Translations under genes and position numbers: made by a program
Shown here: in pieces, positions 23,687 to 32,506 of the stretch
How positions within the stretch are numbered: position 1 is the first letter of the stretch
Layout of the letters: the number at the start of each line of letters is the position of its first letter
The notes under the pieces: generated by a model
Seen by the model: only the letters and a program-made list of their open reading frames with translations
Told to the model about the DNA's origin: nothing
Databases searched by the model: none
Source: Lachnoclostridium sp. UBA3262
GTDB taxonomy: Bacteria > Bacillota > Clostridia > Lachnospirales > Lachnospiraceae
Assembly: GCA_002362575.1 (NCBI GenBank)
Contig: DEUM01000012.1
Location: 1 to 64,000, forward strand
DNA length: 64,000 bases
Direction of reading: 5' to 3'

Positions 23687-24325
23687 ATGAGGTATTATAT
23701 TTCAGACTTGCATTTTTATCACGAAAGCCTTTTGACGAAAATGGATAACCGGGGGTTTTCTTCCTGTGAAGAAATGCACGAGTATATGGTCGGAAAATGG
23801 AATAATAAAGTAAGGGAAAATGATGAGGTTATTATTTTGGGTGATGTTTCCATGGAACGGGGCAAATTGACAAGTGATATACTTGGGCGGCTGAATGGCC
23901 GCCTGAGTTTGATTGTGGGAAACCACGACAATTATTTAAAGGACCGTCGTTTTGACAGTTCCATTTTTGAATGGATAAAGCCGTATGCGGAAATTCACGA
24001 TAATAAGAGAAAGATAATCCTGTGCCATTATCCGGTTTTCTGCTATAATGGTCAGTACCGGCGAGACAAGGAGGGCAATGCCAAATCCTATATGCTCTAT
24101 GGGCATGTACATGATACTCAGGATGAAAGGCTGGTAGACCGGTTTATTCAGGAGACGGAGGGGACTCTCCATAAGAGCAGGGGCGAGGAGGAGGTAAAAC
24201 CGATTCCCTGCCAGATGATAAATTGTTTCTGTATGTTTTCTGACTACACACCGCTTACGCTGGATGAGTGGATTCAGGTCGATGCAAAGAGACGGGAAAA
24301 GATGAGAGCACAAATGAGGAAATAG
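23687..24325 (+). CDS. Calcineurin-like metallophosphoesterase
   Basis: 212 residues with the ordered metal-binding motifs: YISDLHFYHE (Asp7, His9), ILGDVSMERGK, VGNHDNY, LCHYPVF and YGHVHDTQ. The family hydrolyses phosphoesters with two metal ions; this short single-domain group is often annotated as a phage-type or YfcE-like phosphoesterase, and its substrate is unknown. GGAGAG (23679-23684) precedes the ATG. It lies 40 nt upstream of the COG3044-type ATPase gene and could be co-transcribed with it. Confidence 0.9.
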   Translation: MRYYISDLHFYHESLLTKMDNRGFSSCEEMHEYMVGKWNNKVRENDEVIILGDVSMERGKLTSDILGRLNGRLSLIVGNHDNYLKDRRFDSSIFEWIKPYAEIHDNKRKIILCHYPVFCYNGQYRRDKEGNAKSYMLYGHVHDTQDERLVDRFIQETEGTLHKSRGEEEVKPIPCQMINCFCMFSDYTPLTLDEWIQVDAKRREKMRAQMRK

Positions 24326-24365
24326 TTAGAATCAATAGAATAGAATTAACAGGATGGAGGATGAC

Positions 24366-26072
24366 ATGAAAACAAATCAAGAGTTAAAGAATACATTACA
24401 TCAGATAGACCACAAGGGATATCCAGCTTACAAACAGCTAAAGGGAAGCTATCGCTTTCCAAATTTTATTCTGAATATTGACCACGTGCAGGGCGATCCC
24501 TTTGCGGCGCCTTCCAAGATAAGCATACAGGTAGAGGGAAAACGGGCGGGATTTCCGCCGGAGTTATATGATACGAAGGAAAAGAAAATTGCCTTGCAGG
24601 ATTATCTGCTTCGTGGGTTTGCAGGGAAAATAAGGGACTTTTCGTTCCGCGCAAAGGGTTCCGGCAAGTCCGGGCTTATGTCGGTGAGCAATCCGGGGCA
24701 GGAAATATTAGAGAGGACAGGCTGTCAGATAGACTCCCGGAGCGGGGATGTGATACTTCGCATGGAAATTGGATTTCCGGCAAACGGACGGACGATAAAC
24801 AGCAGGGAACTGGAGAAAATATTATTTACCTTTTTGCCACAGTGTGTGGAGAAGACTTTATTTTATCAGGTGCTTGACGCGGTAAAGCTGAAAGAGACGG
24901 CAGAGCTTGCCGAGGACCAGACCTATATCCGCAGTGAGCTGGAGAAGCAGGGGCTTGTGGCATTTGTCGCAAATGGCGCTATTCTTCCGAGGGAGTCGGG
25001 CGTCAGCAAAAGACCGATGAAGAGGGCAGTTGCTTTTCGCTCTCCGAAGGAAATGGAAATCGAGATGAATCTGCCGAACCATGGGACAATAAAAGGAATG
25101 GGAATACGAAAAGGAGTCACGCTTATCGTAGGAGGAGGCTATCATGGCAAGTCTACTCTTTTAAAGGCATTAGAGCTTGGTGTGTACAACCACAGGGCAG
25201 GCGACGGCAGGGAGTATGTTATTTCGGAGGAGTCCGGAATGAAAATACGCGCGGAAGATGGGAGGAGTGTAAAGAAGGTTGACATTTCTATGTTTATCAA
25301 CAATTTGCCAAATGGAAAAGACACAAAGCATTTTCAGACAGAGGATGCCAGCGGGAGTACGTCACAGGCGGCAAATGTAATCGAGGCGATGGAAGCGGGA
25401 AGCCGCGTGCTGTTTATTGATGAAGATACGAGCGCGACAAATTTTATGGTGCGGGATGAACTGATGCAGCGGGTGGTGCACAGGGATGTAGAGCCGATTA
25501 CGCCATTTGTGGAGCGGGTTCGTGAGCTGTATGAGAAATACGGAATTTCTACGGTTCTGGTAGCGGGAAGCTCGGGAAGTTATTTTCACAAGGCAGACTG
25601 CATTGTACAGATGAACCGATACGAGCCGATGGATATTACAGAGCTTGCAAAGGAAGAGGCAAAGGCATTTCCGCTTCCGGCAGGAGATACGCCGCCGCTG
25701 GAGAAGCCTGCCTTCGACCGGGTAATACGGCAGGATAGGCGGTTTGGGGCGGACGGCCGTGTTAAGCTAAAGACAATGGGTATGGACGGAATCAGCGTTA
25801 ACCGTGACACGATTGACTTGCGGTATCTGGAGCAGCTGGCGGATAGCGAGCAGTTAAATTCGCTTGCCCAGATTATGAAATATATGAGGATGCAGGAAGC
25901 GGATGGGAGAAGGAATATCGGAGAGATAGCAGAGGCTATCGTAAAAATGCTGAAGGAGAGTGGATTTGAAAATATCTGCGGCGGCGGATATCTGCCGGGG
26001 AATCTTGCCATGCCGCGCAGACAGGAAATTATGGCGTGTATGAACCGATGGAGAGAGCTTGGAATTTTGTAA
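24366..26072 (+). CDS. ABC-class P-loop ATPase of the COG3044 type (uncharacterised)
   Basis: About 568 residues, no membrane segment. The N-terminal domain (residues 1-~240) begins HQIDHKGYPAYKQLKGSYRF and has the LNIDHVQGDPFA block characteristic of this family. The ATPase domain has Walker A GGGYHGKSTLLKALE (~257), a signature-like region with HFQTEDASGSTSQAAN, and Walker B RVLFIDEDTSATNFM. A C-terminal helical domain follows. Homologues are widespread but poorly understood; a trypanosome relative binds RNA editing complexes, so nucleic-acid binding is possible. ATG 24366 is chosen because GGAGG lies 5 nt upstream; ATG 24354 overlaps that site. Confidence 0.88.
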   Translation: MKTNQELKNTLHQIDHKGYPAYKQLKGSYRFPNFILNIDHVQGDPFAAPSKISIQVEGKRAGFPPELYDTKEKKIALQDYLLRGFAGKIRDFSFRAKGSGKSGLMSVSNPGQEILERTGCQIDSRSGDVILRMEIGFPANGRTINSRELEKILFTFLPQCVEKTLFYQVLDAVKLKETAELAEDQTYIRSELEKQGLVAFVANGAILPRESGVSKRPMKRAVAFRSPKEMEIEMNLPNHGTIKGMGIRKGVTLIVGGGYHGKSTLLKALELGVYNHRAGDGREYVISEESGMKIRAEDGRSVKKVDISMFINNLPNGKDTKHFQTEDASGSTSQAANVIEAMEAGSRVLFIDEDTSATNFMVRDELMQRVVHRDVEPITPFVERVRELYEKYGISTVLVAGSSGSYFHKADCIVQMNRYEPMDITELAKEEAKAFPLPAGDTPPLEKPAFDRVIRQDRRFGADGRVKLKTMGMDGISVNRDTIDLRYLEQLADSEQLNSLAQIMKYMRMQEADGRRNIGEIAEAIVKMLKESGFENICGGGYLPGNLAMPRRQEIMACMNRWRELGIL

Positions 26073-26075
26073 ACT

Positions 26076-26122
26076 CTGAATATTTTTCCTATTTTTTGGA
26101 TATAACAAGGAAAAATATTCAG
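26076..26122 (+). promoter_or_regulatory. 15-bp hairpin abutting the lactate dehydrogenase ribosome site
   Basis: Perfect arms 26076-26090 and 26108-26122 surround a 17-nt loop. The right arm ends inside AGGAGG (26121-26126), so folding of the RNA would cover the first bases of the ribosome site. The same dyad could also be a DNA operator or a terminator of the upstream gene. Confidence 0.6.
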
Positions 26123-26133
26123 GAGGTTTTGTT

Positions 26134-27096
26134 ATGGAGCGAAAATGTGATTGTGTCAATATAAGAAAGGTTGCAGTAATTGGATGTGGTTTCGTCGGTT
26201 CTGCGTCCGCATTTGCCCTTATGCAGAGCGGTATTTTTTCTGAAATGGTTTTGATTGACGTGGATCAGGAACGCGCCGAGGGAGAGGCGATGGACATCAG
26301 CCATGGTGTGCCCTTTGCCGGTCCGATGAAAATTTATGCGGGAGACTATGATGATATCTCGGACGCTGCCATTGTTGTCATTACGGCGGGGGCGAATCAG
26401 AAGCCGGATGAGACAAGGCTTGATCTGGTACACAAAAATTCCCAGATTATGAAGTCTATTGTTTCTGAAATTGCAAAGCGTGATTTCTTAGGAATCCTTC
26501 TTATTGTATCTAATCCAGTTGATATTCTGACTCATGTAGCGATGAAAGTAAGTGGTCTGCCAGAGAACAGGGTGTTTGGTTCGGGTACGGTATTGGACAC
26601 TGCCAGATTAAAATATCAGTTGGGGAGACATCTCGGTGTAGACAGCCGCAGTGTACATGCGTTTATTATAGGTGAGCACGGCGACAGTGAGATAGCGGCA
26701 TGGAGCAGTGCCAATGTGTCCGGCGTGCCGCTCAATTCTGTCTGCGAGATGAGGGGACATTACGACCACGAGGAGAACGCTGAGGATATTGCGGACATGG
26801 TAAAAAACAGCGCTTATGAAATTATTGCAAAAAAGGATGCGACCTACTATGGAATTGCAATGGTTGTGAAACGCATCTGTCAGGCTGTTATCCGCGATGA
26901 GAAATCAATTTTTCCAGTATCAATCCGGATGCACGGGGAGTATGCGCTGGAGGATGTCGTTCTCAGTATGCCGGCGATTGTGGGCGCACACGGTGTCGAA
27001 AACCCGATTCCGATTTCATTAGATGAAAAAGAAGTGAAGAAACTGCATGAGTCGGCAGAGACACTAAAAGAAATTATGGACGGACTTACTATATAA
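26134..27096 (+). CDS. ldh: L-lactate dehydrogenase
   Basis: 320 residues. Reduces pyruvate to lactate with NADH, a fermentation sink. The Rossmann motif IGCGFVGSASAFAL binds NAD, ITAGANQKPDETRLDL carries the substrate-loop Arg, SNPVDILTH the binding Asn, and IIGEHGDSEIAAWS the catalytic His. Gln in the ANQKPDETR loop is the lactate-specific residue; malate dehydrogenases have Arg there. CAGGAGG precedes the ATG, with a strong hairpin just upstream that may limit translation. Confidence 0.95.
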   Translation: MERKCDCVNIRKVAVIGCGFVGSASAFALMQSGIFSEMVLIDVDQERAEGEAMDISHGVPFAGPMKIYAGDYDDISDAAIVVITAGANQKPDETRLDLVHKNSQIMKSIVSEIAKRDFLGILLIVSNPVDILTHVAMKVSGLPENRVFGSGTVLDTARLKYQLGRHLGVDSRSVHAFIIGEHGDSEIAAWSSANVSGVPLNSVCEMRGHYDHEENAEDIADMVKNSAYEIIAKKDATYYGIAMVVKRICQAVIRDEKSIFPVSIRMHGEYALEDVVLSMPAIVGAHGVENPIPISLDEKEVKKLHESAETLKEIMDGLTI

Positions 27097-27113
27097 GAAA
27101 AATAAAAAAATCG

Positions 27114-27142
27114 TTGTATAAATCCTTTCATAGTGTTATATT
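27114..27142 (+). promoter_or_regulatory. Promoter of the Na/Pi cotransporter gene
   Basis: TTGTAT (27114-27119), 17-bp spacer, TATATT (27137-27142) with TG one base upstream (extended -10). Confidence 0.55.
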
Positions 27143-27241
27143 TTATCTTGTAGGAAATTCGATTTTTACTATAAGTATATTTATATGATGTACGATATGT
27201 GGGATGTGCAGGCATGAACGACACGCAAGAGAGGAAAAGTT

Positions 27242-28867
27242 ATGACGATTTGGAATGTAATTAGCCTGATGGGTGGACTGGCTTTATTTATTTTTGGAAT
27301 GAATCAGATGAGCGACGGCTTAAAGCTGGTTGCTGGTTCGTACCTGAAGAAGATTTTAGAAAGGCTGACACAGAACCGTTTCCTTGCCATGATAGTGGGA
27401 GCGGGGCTTACTGCACTGATACAGAGTTCAAATGCCATGTGTGTTATGGTAGTTGGATTTGTCAATGCCGGTATGATGGAGCTGCAGCGCTCGGTTGGAA
27501 TCCTTATGGGAGCGAAAATCGGTACGACGATTACCGGACAGTTGATTGCTTTTAATATCTCACAGATAGCACCGATTATTGCCTTTGTCGGTGTGGCTGT
27601 TACGATGTTTGGGAAAAAACCAAAGGTAAAAAATGTCGGGCAGATTATCACAAGCCTTGGTGTGCTGTTTATCGGTCTTGGCATGATGAGCGAGGCGATG
27701 AAACCTCTGGCACAGGAGGTATGGTTCCAGGGAATATTGAGACAATTTTCCAACCCGATATTAGGGGTGCTAGTAGGTATTATATTTACAGTAATTATCC
27801 AGAGCGCGTCTGCTTCTGTCGGTGTGTTACAGATGATGGTTGTGAGTGGCGTAATGGGATTTCATCAGGCATTTTACATTATGCTTGGTATGAATATAGG
27901 TGCCAGTGTGGCTCCGGCGCTTGCTTCTATTGGGGCGCGCAAGGATGCGAAAAGGGTGGCGTTGATTGTCATATTGTTTGAGAGTATCGGTATGGTCTTA
28001 TTCTTAGTTGTATCACAGATTTTTCCGTCGCTTCTCGACTGGATTGCCTCGACGTCGCCAGATAACCCGAGCCGTCAGATTGCGAATGCCAACACGATTT
28101 TTAACTGTGTTACCGTTCTCGCCCTGTTGCCGTGTGCGAAGTATCTGGTAAAGATATCCGAGTGGGTAATACGCGGAAAGGACGAAAAGGAGACCAATGC
28201 CCTTCACTTTATTGTGGAGTCCGGCTACCAGTCCGGTACGGTATTGATTGGGCAGATTGATCAGGAGGTTGGCAGGATGCACAACCTTGTGAAGGAAAAT
28301 CTGGAAGCTGCCACACGAGTCTTTTTCGGGGAAAAGACGATAAAAAATTCTGTCTTTGCGGAGAATGAGGACGCCGTTGATTTTCTGAACAAGGAAATTA
28401 CAGGGGCGTTGATTCGGACAAGCGAGCTTGGAATTTCAGAAAAAGAAGCGGAGCATGTCGGTAATCTTCATCATATCGTCACAGATTTAGAGCGTATCGG
28501 CGACCATGCAGAAAATATGATAGGTTATGCGAACCAGATGAAGGAAAATAAGCAGAAGTTTTCGAATAAGGCGTTGAAGGAATTGAAAGAGCTGACAATT
28601 GCCGTATATAAAATATTTGACCTTGCCTGTAAGCATTTCAATGAACCAAAAGCAGAACTGTATGCCGTCATCTATAAGCTGGAAAATGATATTGATGACA
28701 TGGTAGACAAGATGAGAAACACAAATATAAAACGGTTGGGGAAAATGAAGTGTGAGGCAACGCAGGGCTTGTATTTCAGTGAAATTCTCGTTGATTTGGA
28801 GCGTGTTGCCGACCATTCGCTGAATATCGCGCAGGCAGCGAAAAAGTTTCCGATTGAAAAGGATTAA
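27242..28867 (+). CDS. Na+/phosphate cotransporter family protein with PhoU-like C-terminus
   Basis: 541 residues. The first ~310 residues hold about eight hydrophobic segments with the two inverted family repeats, each with the QS motif (LTALIQSSNAMCVMVVGFV and TVIIQSASASVGVLQMMVV) that binds Na+ and phosphate. Residues ~340-541 are a PhoU-like helical domain (VGNLHHIVTDLERIGDHAEN, then LVDLERVADHSLNIAQ). It would import phosphate with sodium, with the PhoU-like part sensing or gating. GAGGAAAAG precedes the ATG. It is convergent with the AraC gene and the two stops overlap by 4 nt. Confidence 0.92.
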   Translation: MTIWNVISLMGGLALFIFGMNQMSDGLKLVAGSYLKKILERLTQNRFLAMIVGAGLTALIQSSNAMCVMVVGFVNAGMMELQRSVGILMGAKIGTTITGQLIAFNISQIAPIIAFVGVAVTMFGKKPKVKNVGQIITSLGVLFIGLGMMSEAMKPLAQEVWFQGILRQFSNPILGVLVGIIFTVIIQSASASVGVLQMMVVSGVMGFHQAFYIMLGMNIGASVAPALASIGARKDAKRVALIVILFESIGMVLFLVVSQIFPSLLDWIASTSPDNPSRQIANANTIFNCVTVLALLPCAKYLVKISEWVIRGKDEKETNALHFIVESGYQSGTVLIGQIDQEVGRMHNLVKENLEAATRVFFGEKTIKNSVFAENEDAVDFLNKEITGALIRTSELGISEKEAEHVGNLHHIVTDLERIGDHAENMIGYANQMKENKQKFSNKALKELKELTIAVYKIFDLACKHFNEPKAELYAVIYKLENDIDDMVDKMRNTNIKRLGKMKCEATQGLYFSEILVDLERVADHSLNIAQAAKKFPIEKD

Positions 28868-29625
28868 TTCATTCGCCGGAATTCCAGTGGGGAGTTGCCC
28901 GTGCGTTTCTTAAACTGGCGGCAGAAGTGTTCTACATTTTTATAACCGCACAGTTCACTGATATTTTTAATCGAGGATTCGGTGTTTTTTAGAAGGTGCA
29001 TAGCGAGAGCTATACGAGTCTGGATAACATCTTCCATACAGCTTACACCAAATAATTCTTTATATAGTTTCTGAAGGAGACGGACGCTTATGTTAATGCG
29101 TGTCGCCATTTCATTTAGTGTCCAGTCATATGCCGGATTCAGGCTGATTTCATCTTTTAGGTTTTCCAATGCATTTTGATAGGGTACATTCTGATGCCGC
29201 CATGCGTAATCGTGCAGGCGGTATAATAATATCAGCATGAGTTGGGTAAGCACATAATCTCTTGTGCGGTAGCCGGCAATATTTTCATAGGCAATCGCTT
29301 CCCAATAGTGGTTAAAATTATAATAATCGTAGCATGGAAACGGTTTCCCAAAGGGGATAAATTTTTCTGTAAAAAAAGGCTCGTCACAGTCAAAGCGGAT
29401 CCAGTCATAAATCAGTTTTCCGCTTGCCGCCTTATAGTGAATCGGCTGGTCCGGATGATAAAGGATACAGGTATTTACGGGATATTGTTTCCATTTTTTA
29501 TTCTGCTCAATCAAGACCGGCACACGGAACAGCATGACTTCATAATGCCCCAGACCGTTGGGCAGATAATCAACAAAATCTTCTTCCATTTCTTCATGTA
29601 AAACAGCATACAGCAATCGAATCAA
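28864..29625 (-). CDS. AraC-family transcriptional regulator, probable xylanase regulator
   Basis: 253 residues. The N-terminal part (~1-140) is a cupin-like ligand domain (LPNGLGHYEVMLFRVPVL, CILYHPDQPIHYKA) and the C-terminal ~100 residues hold two helix-turn-helix motifs (TLNEMATRINISVRLLQKLY, then ISELCGYKNVEHFCRQFK with GNSPLEFR). Such proteins activate sugar-use genes when sugar binds. The start is TTG 29625, 8 nt after AAGGAGG. It is divergent from the GH10 xylanase gene 178 bp away, so control of xylan use is the likeliest role (inference from position). Confidence 0.9.
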   Translation of the reverse strand: MIRLLYAVLHEEMEEDFVDYLPNGLGHYEVMLFRVPVLIEQNKKWKQYPVNTCILYHPDQPIHYKAASGKLIYDWIRFDCDEPFFTEKFIPFGKPFPCYDYYNFNHYWEAIAYENIAGYRTRDYVLTQLMLILLYRLHDYAWRHQNVPYQNALENLKDEISLNPAYDWTLNEMATRINISVRLLQKLYKELFGVSCMEDVIQTRIALAMHLLKNTESSIKNISELCGYKNVEHFCRQFKKRTGNSPLEFRRMN

Positions 29626-29670
29626 AGCGGACGCCTCCTTTCTTACAGAATATCAGATAACGCCAGATAT

Positions 29671-29725
29671 GTCAATTAAGTCAACGCATAATATCATTGC
29701 CATATACGAAAAAGCGTTGTAAAAT
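29671..29725 (+). promoter_or_regulatory. Xylanase promoter with upstream direct repeats
   Basis: TTGCCA (29697-29702), 17-bp spacer, TAAAAT (29720-29725). Just upstream, GTCAA occurs twice in direct order (29671-29675 and 29680-29684), where an AraC-type activator could bind. Confidence 0.45.
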
Positions 29726-29803
29726 TATATGCAATAGAGTGCGTAATATATCAATGCAGTAAACGGAGACAGGATCAGGAATGATGAAATGGAGGTAATA
29801 TTT

Positions 29804-32443
29804 ATGAAACAGAGAGGAAAGAGCATCGTATCCATCGTAGCAATAATGGCAATGCTGTTTTCAACTTTTGCAGCGGTAGTGCCGGAAACTGCCGAAGCAG
29901 CATCCAAGGGGAGAGTAAAAAGTGTTAAAATAACAAATGTAAAAAAGAAAAAACTGACACTTAAAAAAGGAAAGACTTTTAAATTAAAGGTTAAAGTAAA
30001 GGTAAAACCAAATAAGAAGAAGTATAAAAAGGTAAAATTTTCATCATCGAATAAGAAGGTGGCAACCGTATCTTCAAAAGGTAAGATAAAGGCAAAGAAA
30101 AAAGGAAAAGCGAAAATATCAGTTATTTCTAAGCAGAACAAAAAGAAAAAAACGGTAATCAAAGTAACAGTTACGGACGGAAAGGATGACAAGAAGAATC
30201 TTAAGACAAAAAAACCGTCTCCTTCTGTGCGCCCAACACCAATTGATCATTCAACTAAAAAACCAATGACAGCCTCGCCATCGGTGTCGCCATCACCAAC
30301 CCCATCGCCAACACCGATTCCGACACCATCACCGACACCGGACGGCAGCAGTACATTATCCAGAAAACCATTTTCCGGATCGGCTGTTGTCGGTAAAAAT
30401 TTGTCAAAAGTTACTATCAGTGGTGGAAGTATACTAGACAGTAATGGAAATGAAATACCGGGGACATATACATGGAAGAATCCGGAGCAGACATTGGAGA
30501 AGGAGGGTAAAGCTTACTATGAGGCTGATTTTACACCGGAGGACAGCAGTTTTGCGGAAGTAAAGGGTATTTCTGTTTTGGTTCATGTGACGAAGGAAAG
30601 ACTGACTTTATCGGCTCCGTCGGCAGCTTCTATTACTACAACACAGGCATTAAGTGCGGCAAGGCTGTATGGGGGAACGGCAAAAGACTCAAATGGCGTC
30701 ATGGTACAGGGGAGTTTTAAATGGACAGATAGTACGGTAGTTCCGGGGAAACCGGGTACGATGCCGTGCAGTGTGACGTTTGTTCCAAATAATAAAGAAA
30801 AATATCAACAGGCAGTTTGTTGTGTAAATGTAAAGGTAACGGGAGACTCCTCCGTTACGGAACAGAAAGATAAGGAAATATCCCTTTCTGCCGGGAAATG
30901 GAAAAATGATACGGCATATGACCGGGCTTGGACGGGAAATCTTTATAGTTTAGATTCCGTTTTATCTGGGATTGACATGAAGCTATATGATAAAATAACG
31001 CTTACGGTAAAACTGTATGATACATCCAACCAGCCAATTACGTCTACAAGCCAAGGTTTTGCTGTATGCAAGCTGTCAAATGACAGTAGCTGGTCCGGCT
31101 TTACTGAGATGTGGACGACAGGAACCGCATCGCTGTCTTTGGAAAATTATGCGGGCGGCACATTGAATTTAGTGGTTCAGAATACGACGGCAAATATTGG
31201 ATATATTGAAATCACATCTATGACGCTGAATGTAAAGAAGTCCTCGAATGTAGTAGATGGCAGCAGTTTGAAGAACGCATACGGAGATATGTTTGGTAAG
31301 GTCGGAGTGGCGATTGAAAGGTTTCAGTTGACGAGCAAAAATGTAGTAAATTTTGTGAAAAGCCAGTATAACAGTCTGACAATGGGGAACGAGATGAAAC
31401 CGGATTACATTCTGGGAGGAAATCCTTCCTTGTCAGATACCAATCCGGAAGGTTATGTCGATATAAGTACATTTAAGAATAAATATAAAGATACAAAATA
31501 TCCTAAAATAGATATGGCGGCGATTGACTCTTATATTAAGGCAGCTTATGAGAACGGCATGAAAATGCGTTATCACGTATTTATCTGGCATGCGCAGTCA
31601 CCTCAGTGGTTCTTTAAGGAAAATTACAGCAAGTCAAGTTCGAGCAAATATGTGTCTGCCGACGTCATGAATGGTCGTCTGGAATATCTTGTTAGAAATG
31701 TTATGACGCATATTTATGATTTAAAGGATGAAAATGGGGTTTATATTGGCAGAGAAGTGATTGACAGCTGGGATATTGCCAATGAGTATTTCCACAATTA
31801 CGATAAGGGCTATAAATCTTACTGGGATGAGGTCTATTATCCGGATTATGAGTTTGTAAAAAATCAGCACAGTGGGAACAAAAAACCAGTCTATATTAAA
31901 GAGGCATTTGCGCTGGCTGATTCGATTCTGAAAGACTATGGGATGAGAGATTCTATCAGCTTGCTGTTTAATGATTTCAATACCTATATGGAAGCAGATA
32001 AAATCGTTACCATGATAAATTATTTTAATACGAAGGATGAAATCAATCCGGAAGCAGAGATTATCTGTGACGGTGTTGGTATGCAGACACATCTGGATAT
32101 TGGTTATCCAACTGTGGAAGGCATTAAGGATAATGCGATAGAGAAATTTAGAAAAGCAGGTTTTGAGATTCAGATTACCGAGGCGGATATAACCGCTTAC
32201 AGTAAAACAGATGCCAGCATAGCAAAACAGACACAGATGTGGTATGACTTTATGGTAATGCTCATGAAGGAAAAGGAAATTGGTGCGAAGATTACGGGAG
32301 TGACATGGTGGGGGCCGAGCGATCCTACTTCGTGGCGTGCAAAGGGCGTTCCGCTTTTGTTTAGTGATTATTGGCAGGCAAAGGAACACTATTTCAAGGT
32401 AATTCAGGCAGTTTCTGATTTCAATACAGGAAACGTAGAATAA
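29804..32443 (+). CDS. Secreted multidomain GH10 endo-1,4-beta-xylanase
   Basis: About 879 residues. Signal peptide (1-~31, ending ETAEAAS), a very lysine-rich Big2-like domain (~35-120, SSSNKKVATVSSKGKIKAKK), a Pro/Thr/Ser linker (PSPTPSPTPIPTPSPTPD), two related Ig-like modules (~185-265 and ~266-350), a beta-sandwich that may bind carbohydrate (~355-480, SAGKWKNDTAYDRAWTGN), then the GH10 catalytic domain (~490-879). Acid/base Glu661 lies in SWDIANEYFH and nucleophile Glu793 in QITEADI; LTMGNEMKPD, YHVFIWHAQSP and WWGPSDPTSWR are GH10 marks. The usual WDVVNE is WDIANE here. It should cleave xylan outside the cell. ATG 29804 has GGAGG 8 nt upstream. Confidence 0.95.
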   Translation: MKQRGKSIVSIVAIMAMLFSTFAAVVPETAEAASKGRVKSVKITNVKKKKLTLKKGKTFKLKVKVKVKPNKKKYKKVKFSSSNKKVATVSSKGKIKAKKKGKAKISVISKQNKKKKTVIKVTVTDGKDDKKNLKTKKPSPSVRPTPIDHSTKKPMTASPSVSPSPTPSPTPIPTPSPTPDGSSTLSRKPFSGSAVVGKNLSKVTISGGSILDSNGNEIPGTYTWKNPEQTLEKEGKAYYEADFTPEDSSFAEVKGISVLVHVTKERLTLSAPSAASITTTQALSAARLYGGTAKDSNGVMVQGSFKWTDSTVVPGKPGTMPCSVTFVPNNKEKYQQAVCCVNVKVTGDSSVTEQKDKEISLSAGKWKNDTAYDRAWTGNLYSLDSVLSGIDMKLYDKITLTVKLYDTSNQPITSTSQGFAVCKLSNDSSWSGFTEMWTTGTASLSLENYAGGTLNLVVQNTTANIGYIEITSMTLNVKKSSNVVDGSSLKNAYGDMFGKVGVAIERFQLTSKNVVNFVKSQYNSLTMGNEMKPDYILGGNPSLSDTNPEGYVDISTFKNKYKDTKYPKIDMAAIDSYIKAAYENGMKMRYHVFIWHAQSPQWFFKENYSKSSSSKYVSADVMNGRLEYLVRNVMTHIYDLKDENGVYIGREVIDSWDIANEYFHNYDKGYKSYWDEVYYPDYEFVKNQHSGNKKPVYIKEAFALADSILKDYGMRDSISLLFNDFNTYMEADKIVTMINYFNTKDEINPEAEIICDGVGMQTHLDIGYPTVEGIKDNAIEKFRKAGFEIQITEADITAYSKTDASIAKQTQMWYDFMVMLMKEKEIGAKITGVTWWGPSDPTSWRAKGVPLLFSDYWQAKEHYFKVIQAVSDFNTGNVE
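30279..30345 (+). repeat. Low-complexity repeat coding the Pro-Ser-Thr linker of the xylanase
   Basis: Short tandem units of the type CC(A/G)TC(A/G)CC(A/G)AC(A/C) encode repeated Ser-Pro-Thr-Pro. The length is likely to vary between strains by slippage. Confidence 0.7.
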
Positions 32444-32450
32444 AGCGAAA

Positions 32451-32479
32451 GAATATTTTAGCAGTCCGGTGCATAGATT
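32451..32479 (+). promoter_or_regulatory. Sigma-E-like promoter of spoIIID
   Basis: GAATATT (32451-32457) matches the sporulation sigma-E -35 pattern KMATATT exactly. After 14 bp comes CATAGATT (32472-32479), one base off the CATACAnT -10. In Bacillus, spoIIID is a mother-cell sigma-E gene, so motif and gene agree. Confidence 0.6.
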
Positions 32480-32506
32480 ATACAAACACGAACTCAGGGG
32501 GAGCAT

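Noticed and set aside
29725..30192. 155-codon Phe-rich minus-strand frame
   Set aside because: Antisense shadow of the lysine-rich xylanase module (AAA/AAG read as TTT/CTT).
30279..30345. Tandem CCATCACCAACC-like units as a possible CRISPR or satellite
   Set aside because: Units are in frame and encode the Ser-Pro-Thr-Pro linker of the xylanase; no spacer structure.
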